Origin: Gemmatimonadota bacterium
GTDB lineage: Bacteria; ARS69
DNA length: 20,277 nucleotides
Assembly (NCBI GenBank): GCA_030747075.1
Contig: JASLLL010000037.1
Coordinates: 1-20,277, forward strand
Direction: 5' to 3'
Positions 8,111 through 15,163 of the stretch are shown piece by piece. The position numbers were made by a program, and so were the translations under genes. The notes beneath the pieces were generated by a model. The model was not told where the DNA came from. It worked only from the letters and a program-made list of their open reading frames with translations, and made no database searches. Within the stretch, counting starts at the first letter, position 1. Every line of letters starts with the position of its first letter.

Positions 8111-9385
8111 CTAGCTTCCTGAAAGTTGTGCGTCTGCCTTCGCAGCGGCGAGCGCCAACGCCTCCTCCGGATCCGCGATTCCCCGCAGGACCGGCTCGAT
8201 GGCCACCGACTCCAGGATCTTGCGACCCGCGTACCAGCCCTTCGCGCTCGGCTGGGGAAGCGCGCGCTCCAGTTGCGCATACGCTTCGGCCAGTCCGGAA
8301 TACTGAGCGAGGTGTTCCTGCATGACCGGATGCTCCATCGCGGACCGGCGAACGGGAATGTACCCTGTCTCCGCCGACCAGCGTGCCGTGCGCTCCGTAT
8401 CCGTGAACCAGCGGATGAACTCCCACGCGGCGCGTTCCCGTGACGGATCGGTCCGGAACACCACGACATCGGTTCCGGCCACCAGTTGCGTATCAAACTC
8501 CCCCGCGGGAAGCGAAGCGATCCCCATGTCGAACCCGATCTTGCCCCGCATGAAGGCCAGGCTCACGGAACTCCCTTCAATCATGGCGACATTCCCTGCC
8601 AGGAACTCGTTCTGGTACTCGAAGCCCTGACTCAGGAGACAGCTCCCGTCGTTCACCAGGAGATCCGCCATGAACCGCAGCGCCTTGAGGCCCTCCGGGG
8701 AGTCGAACGCGGACTTTGTCTCCGTCGAATCCAGGAGCGTCCCGCCTGCCTGCACAAGGAGGTTCTCGAAGATCGTGACCGTGATCTGGCTGGCGGTGCC
8801 GTACTGGTCGGGTTCCCCGTCACCATCGAGATCGCGTGTCAGCGCGCGTGCCGCCAGCCGGTACTCTTCCCATGTCCGGGGAGGAGCGTCCGGGTCGAGC
8901 CCGGCCTCCGCAAACCGGTCGCGGTTGTAGTACAGCATGCGCACGGACTTGTTGAACGGGAAGGACCAGATCTCTCCGCCCCGGGTGCCACCTTCCAGAA
9001 AGATGGGATAGATGTCCGCCAGCGATTCCGGGCTCAGGCCATCCGGACCCTGGATCATCTCCGTGAGCGACGCGACCGACCCGTTGTCGATCAGGTTGCC
9101 GGTCCACGCCTCGTAGCACTGCGCAATGTCCGGCGGCCCGCCAGCGGCCACCGCAGCCATGATCTTCTGCGAGAGCGCCGTGTAGCGCCCCATGGAGACG
9201 CTCTCTACCGGCCCCCCGGGATCGGCCGCGTTGAAATCCTCCACCAACCCGTCCAGTGAAGTGCCCAGCGGCCCGCCCATGGCGTGCCAGAAACTGAGTC
9301 GTGGTGACTCTTCGCCTTCCCCCCCGCATGAGGCAAGGAGAACGACCATGGCGACCAGCAGAACTGGGAGCATTCGTCTTGTCAC
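8111..9385 (-). CDS. ABC importer solute-binding lipoprotein, carbohydrate type (family 1 / UgpB-like)
   Basis: 424 residues from GTG 9385, with AAGGGA at 9393-9398 giving 7-nt spacing. The N-terminus is a lipoprotein signal: hydrophobic stretch, then lipobox LLASC with the acylated Cys at residue 20 and a Gly/Glu-rich linker. The mature part opens with LSFWHAMGGPLG and continues with the family 1 pattern (GGPPDIAQCYEAWTGNLIDN, then FPFNKSVRMLYYNRD and a late WEFIRWFTDTERTARW). It should be tethered in the periplasm and deliver substrate to the two permeases upstream, 4 nt from the nearer one. The ligand cannot be read from sequence; sugars, oligosaccharides and glycerol-phosphate are typical. 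The stop is TAG. Expected size for the family, no defect seen. Confidence 0.93.
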   Translation of the reverse strand: MTRRMLPVLLVAMVVLLASCGGEGEESPRLSFWHAMGGPLGTSLDGLVEDFNAADPGGPVESVSMGRYTALSQKIMAAVAAGGPPDIAQCYEAWTGNLIDNGSVASLTEMIQGPDGLSPESLADIYPIFLEGGTRGGEIWSFPFNKSVRMLYYNRDRFAEAGLDPDAPPRTWEEYRLAARALTRDLDGDGEPDQYGTASQITVTIFENLLVQAGGTLLDSTETKSAFDSPEGLKALRFMADLLVNDGSCLLSQGFEYQNEFLAGNVAMIEGSSVSLAFMRGKIGFDMGIASLPAGEFDTQLVAGTDVVVFRTDPSRERAAWEFIRWFTDTERTARWSAETGYIPVRRSAMEHPVMQEHLAQYSGLAEAYAQLERALPQPSAKGWYAGRKILESVAIEPVLRGIADPEEALALAAAKADAQLSGS

Positions 9386-9389
9386 GGTT

Positions 9390-10241
9390 CTATCCCTTCA
9401 GGCCGGTGTGGGTAAGGCTCTCAATGATCTGTTTCTGGGCGAAGAAGTAGGCCACCAGAAGCGGCGCCACGGCGAAGGTGGCTGCGGCCATCATGAGGCC
9501 ATGCTCGGTACCCTGCTCCTGTGCGAAGAACGCCAACCCGACCTGAACCGGCCGGATAGTGTCGGAGTTGGTCATCACCAGCGGCCAGAGGAAGCTGTTC
9601 CATGTGTTGATGAATGTGAAAAGGCACACGGTCGTGAGCGCCGCTCGCGAGAGAGGCAGAATAATCCGGAAGATGAATGTGACCGGCCCGCATCCGTCGA
9701 TGACCGCCGCATCCACCAGATCTCTCGGGAACGAGAGAAAGTGCTGCCTGAGAAGAAAGATGGAGAAGACATGCGCCAGCCACGGAACGATCAGCGCGGA
9801 GTAGTCGTTGATCCATCCATCCCTTCCTCCGCCGGGCAGGTTGTACAGGAGGATGTAGGACGAGATGATGTAAACGGGCTCGGGAACCATCATCGTCGAG
9901 AGGAAGGAGTTGAACAGGCCTTCACGCCCCCGGAACTTCAGGAACGCAAACGCGAAGGCCGAAAGCCCGGAGGTCACAACCACTCCGGCCACGATGCACA
10001 AAGCCACGAAGATCGTGTTGAAGAAGTACCGCGGGAATGGAACGGAGTTCCACGCGTCCGGAAAGTTGGCGGGGCGCACATCGTGGGGGAAGAAGGTGGG
10101 CGGAGACTCAAACAGCTCCGCAGAGCCCTTCAGCGCCGTCGACAGCATCCAGTAGAATGGAAGAAGAAACGAAACCGCCCCCGCAAGAAGCACGACATGA
10201 ACCGCCCAGTTCCTCTGCCCGATGCGAAATCCCTCACGCAT
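9390..10241 (-). CDS. ABC sugar-type transporter permease (MalG/UgpE-like)
   Basis: 283 residues from ATG 10241; the longer frame to 10349 lies within the upstream permease and was dropped. About six membrane segments, the first at 13-33 (VHVVLLAGAVSFLLPFYW). The cytoplasmic EAA loop that docks the ATPase is at about 177-196 (VDAAVIDGCGPVTFIFRIILPL), with the conserved Gly and the LP end. N-terminal ALKGSAELFESPP and the C-terminal GLKG ending are typical of MalG-type subunits. The start overlaps the stop of the partner permease by 8 nt (ATGCGTGA), indicating coupled translation. It forms the inner-membrane channel together with that partner. Stop is TAG. Confidence 0.93.
   Translation of the reverse strand: MREGFRIGQRNWAVHVVLLAGAVSFLLPFYWMLSTALKGSAELFESPPTFFPHDVRPANFPDAWNSVPFPRYFFNTIFVALCIVAGVVVTSGLSAFAFAFLKFRGREGLFNSFLSTMMVPEPVYIISSYILLYNLPGGGRDGWINDYSALIVPWLAHVFSIFLLRQHFLSFPRDLVDAAVIDGCGPVTFIFRIILPLSRAALTTVCLFTFINTWNSFLWPLVMTNSDTIRPVQVGLAFFAQEQGTEHGLMMAAATFAVAPLLVAYFFAQKQIIESLTHTGLKG
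9393..9398 (-). promoter_or_regulatory. Shine-Dalgarno for the GTG start of the binding-protein gene
   Basis: AAGGGA on the minus strand, 7 nt before GTG 9385 and overlapping the TAG stop of the permease. It supports GTG 9385 over ATG 9373; both retain the lipobox. Confidence 0.6.
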
Positions 10242-11205
10242 AGTGCACCTTCCGCTCCACGACCTTCCGCTGGAACAGCGTGAGCGCAAGGATGACCACG
10301 AACAGCACCAGCGCCACCGCGGATGCGTACCCCATGTTTCCGCCCGCATCGAAACCCTTCTCGAACAGGTAGTTCACGATCACATTCGTGGTCCCGAGCG
10401 GTCCTCCGACCGGCGGCCCCGTCATCAGATAGATCGGAGCGAAGACCTGGAACGACAGGATGGAGGTCATCACCAGGACATAGAATGTCGTCGGGGTGAG
10501 CAGCGGCCAGGTCACATGGCGAAACGCGGCGCGTCGACCTGCTCCGTCGATGCGGGCGGCCTCATAATAGTGCTCCGGGATGTTCTGCAATCCCGCAAGG
10601 AAAAGAACGACATTGTAGCCAATCCCCCGCCACACAGAGACGACAATCACACACACCAGCGCGAGGCTGGGGCCTTCCGCCCATCCGGGGAGATCCGCCC
10701 CCACGGAGTTTGCGGCCAACTGGAATACCCCCGTGTGTTCGTCCAGCCAATGCAACCCCTTCCCGCCGAGACGCTCAATCACGGAGTTCGCCAGCCCGAA
10801 GCGCACATGAAAGATCAGCTTCCAGACCATGGACACGGCCACGAACGAGGTCACGACCGGCAGGAAGTACACGGTGCGATAGAGTCCCAACGCCTTCACG
10901 CCACGCCGCAGGAGGAGCGCGAAGAGAAGCGAGAACCCCACGGACAGCGGCACCGTCCCGGCCACGAACCACACGGTGTTCCCGGCGCTCTGCCAGAAGT
11001 CCGGATCCGAAAGCAGCTTCCGATACTGCCCCATGCCGACAAACGCGTGGATCTTCCCGAAACTGGCATCGAAGAACGAGACGGCCAGCGCGGACACAAT
11101 GGGCAACAGACGGAAGGTGAAGATCAGGATGGCAGCCGGGAGGAGAAACGCGAACGGCATAAGCCGTCCCCATCGGCCTCGCTGCAGAGGGCTTGCGGGT
11201 TCCAT
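10234..11205 (-). CDS. ABC sugar-type transporter permease (MalF/UgpA-like)
   Basis: 323 residues from ATG 11205; TTG 11229 and GTG 11214 are possible earlier starts in frame (GGGGAG lies between TTG and GTG). Six or so membrane segments, first at about 15-44 (LMPFAFLLPAAILIFTFRLLP). The EAA loop is at about 215-234 (EAARIDGAGRRAAFRHVTWPLL), a good match to the family. A periplasmic loop at about 140-180 is somewhat long. First gene of a three-gene importer operon: permease, permease, binding protein. No ATP-binding subunit is encoded in the window, so a shared MsmX/UgpC-type ATPase elsewhere is presumed. Promoter at 11261-11290. Confidence 0.93.
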   Translation of the reverse strand: MEPASPLQRGRWGRLMPFAFLLPAAILIFTFRLLPIVSALAVSFFDASFGKIHAFVGMGQYRKLLSDPDFWQSAGNTVWFVAGTVPLSVGFSLLFALLLRRGVKALGLYRTVYFLPVVTSFVAVSMVWKLIFHVRFGLANSVIERLGGKGLHWLDEHTGVFQLAANSVGADLPGWAEGPSLALVCVIVVSVWRGIGYNVVLFLAGLQNIPEHYYEAARIDGAGRRAAFRHVTWPLLTPTTFYVLVMTSILSFQVFAPIYLMTGPPVGGPLGTTNVIVNYLFEKGFDAGGNMGYASAVALVLFVVILALTLFQRKVVERKVHYA

Positions 11206-11260
11206 GTCAGCCACGGGACTCCCCGGCAAATGCGGTGGATTCGTTCGAACCGGACCCGGC

Positions 11261-11290
11261 AGGATAGAAGGGTCGGCAAGAAAGTGTCAA
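11261..11290 (-). promoter_or_regulatory. Sigma70-type promoter of the ABC importer operon
   Basis: On the minus strand TTGACA (11285-11290, perfect -35) is followed after 18 nt by TATCCT (11261-11266, 4 of 6 to the -10 consensus). Transcription should begin near 11254, giving a leader of about 50 nt to ATG 11205. A perfect 8-bp palindrome, GTTCGAAC (11243-11250), falls just downstream of the predicted start and could be a repressor site. Confidence 0.6.
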
Positions 11291-11292
11291 GG

Positions 11293-11321
11293 CGGCGCCG
11301 ATCGCTTCCGGGTGGCGCCAC
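11293..11321. promoter_or_regulatory. Paired GGCGCC palindromes in the divergent intergenic region
   Basis: Two palindromes, CGGCGCCG (11293-11300) and, 20 bp apart centre to centre, TGGCGCCA (11313-11320, within the 10-bp palindrome GTGGCGCCAC at 11312-11321). They lie between the importer promoter and the EF-G start. The spacing of about two helical turns would suit a dimeric regulator, but GGCGCC is also common by chance in GC-rich DNA. No convincing promoter for the EF-G gene was found here. Confidence 0.2.
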
Positions 11322-11368
11322 TCGATGCGTCCGCGCTACGCTGTCCGGGTATGTCTGCGGGAGGATTC

Positions 11369-13435
11369 ATGGGACGCGAAGAAATCCAGCGCCTGCGCAA
11401 CATCGGCATCATCGCCCATATCGACGCGGGGAAGACAACCACCACGGAGCGCATCCTCCACAGGACGGGAGTATCGCACCGGGTCGGCACGGTCGACGAA
11501 GGCACCGCCGTCATGGACTGGATGGCTCAGGAGCGCGAACGCGGCATTACCATCACCTCCGCCGTCACGACGGCCCATTGGCACGACCACATCCTGAACA
11601 TCGTGGATACACCGGGCCATGTGGACTTCACGGCGGAGGTCCAGCGATCCCTTCGCATCCTCGACGGCGCCATCGTCGTCATCTGTGCGGTGGGCGGCGT
11701 GGAGCCACAGTCGGAGAAGGTCTGGCACCAGGCCTCCGAGTACCGCGTTCCGCGCATTGTTTTCGTGAACAAACTGGATCGCTCAGGTGCTGATTTCGAA
11801 GCCGCACTGGCCGACATGAGAAAGCGCCTCGGGAACATCTTCGTCCCGCTCGTGGTGCCGCTGGGCCGTGACGATGGGTACGGCTCCGTCCTGGATCTTC
11901 CGGGCAATCGGCTTCTCACCTGGGATCCCGACAACCCGGATGCGCCGCCCGCCGCGTCCCCGGTTCCGAAGGAGTACGCGGACATTCGGGCGGCTGGATT
12001 CGAACGAATCGTCGAAGCGGCGGGAGACGCGGATGACTCCATCCTCGACGAGTTTCTGGAGACCGGGGATGTCGACCGTGACCACCTTGTTCCGGCCCTC
12101 CGCAAGGCGGTTCTCACCGGCGAAGTCCACCCCGTCCTCGCCGGGTCCGCACTCCGCGGGCGGGGCATTCGTTCGCTCCTCGATTCGGTACTCGACTACC
12201 TGCCCTCTCCACTGGATGTCCCCCCCGTGACGGGCACACTGGTGGATGGAGGAGAACCGGTCGCCCGGCCACCGAATCCGGACGCGCCTCTTGCGGCGCT
12301 GGTCTACAAAGTCATGAACGACGAAAACCGCAACCGCCTCTATTACACGCGTATCTATTCCGGGACCGTCCCCCGAGGCGCCAAGATCCGAAACCCGCGC
12401 ACCCACACGGACGAGAGGATCACCCGCATCTACCGAATGCACTCCAATCGGAAGGAAGCGCTGGACGCCGCGATTGCGGGAGACATCGTCGTCCTGGTCG
12501 GCCCGAAGAAGACGCGAACGGGCGACACGCTTGGAACACCCCAGGGCGCGGTGTTTCTGGAGCCGATCGATTTTCCGGACCCCGTCATCTCCGCCGCCAT
12601 CGAGCCGGGCACCCGGGCGGAACTCCCGGAGTTGGAGCGAGCTTTGGCCGAAATGGCGATCGAGGATCCCACCTTCACCGTGAAGGATGATCCCGAGACC
12701 GGGCAGAAGGTCATTTCCGGAATGGGCGAACTGCATCTTGAAGTGCTGGTGGATCGGGTCCGGCGGGAGTTCGGAATCGATGCGCGAATCGGGCAACCGC
12801 AGGTCGCCTATCGGGAGACGGTGGGCGGTGTGGCTACCGCGACCGGATTGTTTGACCGGGAGATCGCCGATTTCCAGCACCGCGCCGGCGTGACCCTGGA
12901 AGTGTCGCCCGGTGCGCGGTCTTCCGGGTTTGCGTTTGTGGGCACCGATGATTCTGCCGACATCCCGGGCCCGGTGCCGGGGTGGGTGGAGTCCGCCGCC
13001 CGCGACTCGCTGACCTCCGGACCTTTCGCCGGATACCCCATGCTCGACATCCGCGTCCGGATCGTGTCGGTAGACCTCTACGGCGACGCCTCCACGGAGA
13101 TGGCCGTCCGTGGCGCCACTTCCGACGGCTTCCGGCAGGCCGCCACAAGGGCGGAGCCCGTACTTCTGGAACCCGTGGTCCGGCTGGAGGTCATCGCGCC
13201 GCAGGAAGCGACCGGTGATGTCATGCGTGATCTCAGCGCACGCAACGCGACGGTCACCGGCATCGAAGCGCGCGGCACCCGTGAGAAGGCGCTGGCCACC
13301 GTGCCTCTCTCGCGGATGTTCGGCTACGCAACAGACCTTCGCTCCGCCACGAGAGGGCGCGGGACATTCTCCATGGAAATGTCTCACTACGAACCCGCGA
13401 CGGAAGCCATGAAGAGGTTTCGCTCCGGCGCGTGA
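11369..13435 (+). CDS. fusA: Elongation factor G-like translational GTPase (divergent paralog type)
   Basis: 688 residues from ATG 11369, with GGGAGG at 11359-11364; ATG 11351 is a less likely earlier start. All GTPase motifs are intact: AHIDAGKTTTT (16-26), RERGITITSA (56-65), DTPGH (80-84), NKLD (134-137), GSAL (259-262). Domain II spans about 290-390, domain III includes GMGELHLEV (451-459), and domain V ends with LSRMFGYATDLRSATRGRGT (647-666). Domain IV is unusual: the conserved SGGRGQ segment is replaced by FDREIADFQHRAGVTLEV (495-512), and the tip loop, normally YHDVDSSE, reads LYGDASTE with no His. EF-G moves tRNA-mRNA on the ribosome; some paralogs act instead in recycling. No str-operon genes (rpsL, rpsG, tuf) adjoin it. 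It stands alone, divergent from the importer. Family certain; role as main EF-G or paralog unresolved. Confidence 0.93.
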   Translation: MGREEIQRLRNIGIIAHIDAGKTTTTERILHRTGVSHRVGTVDEGTAVMDWMAQERERGITITSAVTTAHWHDHILNIVDTPGHVDFTAEVQRSLRILDGAIVVICAVGGVEPQSEKVWHQASEYRVPRIVFVNKLDRSGADFEAALADMRKRLGNIFVPLVVPLGRDDGYGSVLDLPGNRLLTWDPDNPDAPPAASPVPKEYADIRAAGFERIVEAAGDADDSILDEFLETGDVDRDHLVPALRKAVLTGEVHPVLAGSALRGRGIRSLLDSVLDYLPSPLDVPPVTGTLVDGGEPVARPPNPDAPLAALVYKVMNDENRNRLYYTRIYSGTVPRGAKIRNPRTHTDERITRIYRMHSNRKEALDAAIAGDIVVLVGPKKTRTGDTLGTPQGAVFLEPIDFPDPVISAAIEPGTRAELPELERALAEMAIEDPTFTVKDDPETGQKVISGMGELHLEVLVDRVRREFGIDARIGQPQVAYRETVGGVATATGLFDREIADFQHRAGVTLEVSPGARSSGFAFVGTDDSADIPGPVPGWVESAARDSLTSGPFAGYPMLDIRVRIVSVDLYGDASTEMAVRGATSDGFRQAATRAEPVLLEPVVRLEVIAPQEATGDVMRDLSARNATVTGIEARGTREKALATVPLSRMFGYATDLRSATRGRGTFSMEMSHYEPATEAMKRFRSGA

Positions 13436-13439
13436 CCCC

Positions 13440-15137
13440 TTACCGAATCAGCACGACGCGAGCCGCGGCTTCTTCTTCGCCCACGCGGAGCCGGGCAAAG
13501 TACACCCCCGAGGCCACTGCCCTTCCCGAAGGGTCGGTCCCGTCCCAGGCGCACTCGCGTGATCCTGCCTGTGCCGGTCCGTCGAAGAGGTGCCTCACAA
13601 GCCTCCCTGTCGCGTCATAAAGAGCCAGGTGCGCCCGTGCGCCCGCATGCTCTGCCGCGATGTCAAAGACCACAACCGGCGTCGCGCTCCCCGATCCCCG
13701 CACGCGGAGGAAGTGGCGATCCGGCACCGTTTCCGGCGCACCGACAACGCCGCTCCCCGCCGTGTAGAGATAGTTCTTCGTCCCGGTGTCCTGCACGCCC
13801 GAATACACCAGCACTGCCTCGGAGTGGGTCGTCCCAAGCTGCGGAAGTGCCAGCGTTCCCCGCTGCTGTCCGTCAAGGACCATGTCCACGACTTCCGTCG
13901 GATTCGTCGCGTCCAGCAACATGGCACGCACGGAGAAGCGGTTGTTGTCGCTGCCGTCAAAGCCCATGTGCGGAGCCGGACACCCGGTGAATCGTGCGTA
14001 GTCCGCGGCCCACGGCTTCACGCGCTGTTCGACCGAATCCACGGGACACGCCGTATGCTGGCCGATCGTGCCGAACGGCGGGAGCGTCTCTCCCACATAC
14101 CCGAATCGGCCGTCCCCGATCGATGTGTCATCCAGGAAGTTCGCCACAACCCAGTCGCGGAACACCGCCTCAAAGTCCTCGGTGTATCCCTGCGCGGAAA
14201 GCACCGCATCAATGCCCGCCGTCGAGTTGGCGGGGTGTGCCACCAGCGAAAGGACCGATGACTGCCCTCCGTACCTCTCGTAGAAGTAGAGGCTGAACAG
14301 GTAGCTCTTGATGTAGTCGCGCCAGTACCCGCTGAAGTTCGTCAGGTTCTTGTCCGGGTCTCCCGGGAAATCGGAGATGGTGTCCGGATGCCCGTAGAGC
14401 CACATCGCCAACTCGGCCAGTCCCTCGTCCAGCCACGCGTATTCGTCCATGTCGTAGTTGTAGTGAATGAGGTGTTCGAACTCGTGCGCGAGAACCGCGG
14501 TAAGAAAGTCCCCCGCCGGATCATGAATGCCACAGTTCATGTACACGACATCGCACTCGTTGGAACTGAACGCACCCATTCCGTCGCACGCCTGATCAAA
14601 GCCCCAGAAGAACCCGTCCGACGACACATCAAACTGGTAATACAAGACGAAGATCCGGGGGTTCTAGTCAATGACATCCGGCGGATCGCCGAAGTGGGAG
14701 GTGTTCAGGTCCCAGATTCCCTGCGTCGGATAGGGCCCAATGCTCGTGTTGTCGAAGTGCTCGACGATGGAGTCGACCTGCGCCTGAGTCATGTTCACAT
14801 TCCACTGCGAATCCTCGACGACGATGTAGCAGTTCGCCCCCATTCCACGGACGGTGCAGGGCTGGAGCGTCGCCGTCGGCATTCCCGCAAGGCTCCAGAT
14901 GTACCAGTCCCAGGTATCGCCGACCTGCGGATTCGGCGGCGGTCCCACGGGTGTCCCTGCGCAGGGAGCGCGAAGCGCCGTCTCCCCCGGGGCGGCCCAC
15001 GCTTCCTCTCCGACGAACTCGCGCAGTTTGGGGGTGGCACACCGAATGGTTTCCGGTCGATCCACTGCCCACGCGGTGGCCGCTGCAAAAAGAAGCATCC
15101 CCGCGATTCCAGCCCCGCACACTCGATGTCGCAACAT
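13440..15137 (-). pseudogene. Secreted gluzincin metalloprotease (HEXXH) interrupted by an in-frame TAG
   Basis: Both halves share one frame: ATG 15137 to TAG 14664-14666 (157 residues), then open through to TAA 13440 (about 565 residues in all). The N-terminal part has a signal peptide (MLRHRVCGAGIAGMLLFAAATAWA) and a propeptide-like region. The part after TAG, starting NPRIFVLYYQFD, holds HEFEH (14472-14486) and, 16 residues later, the Glu of WLDEGLAELA: a gluzincin zinc site like that of M30-type peptidases. The last 80 residues are a FlgD-like Ig module (YDATGRLVRHLFDG, SGVYFARLRV, ending RVVLIR). The downstream half has no ribosome site near its first possible start (TTG 14645) and no signal peptide, so it is unlikely to work alone. 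TAG serves as a normal stop in three other genes here. A disabled gene, a sequencing error or amber readthrough are the options. It lies 26 nt after the lyase-like gene. Confidence 0.8.
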
Positions 15138-15163
15138 CTGCTGTCCCCTTCCGGATGTTCCCG

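Noticed and set aside
8005-8496. N-terminal extension of the lamin-tail gene
   Set aside because: Overlaps the solute-binding-protein gene and reads as Arg/Ser-rich shadow; the signal peptide and ribosome site place the start at 8004.
11243-11250. GTTCGAAC as the T-loop of a tRNA
   Set aside because: The flanking bases do not form a T-stem, and no anticodon or acceptor arm is found nearby.
10222-11793. 523-codon open frame on the plus strand
   Set aside because: Covers the permease gene in antisense and then the EF-G gene in the wrong frame; no recognisable domain.
11783-13387. 534-codon open frame on the minus strand
   Set aside because: Antisense to the EF-G-like gene, which has every GTPase motif.
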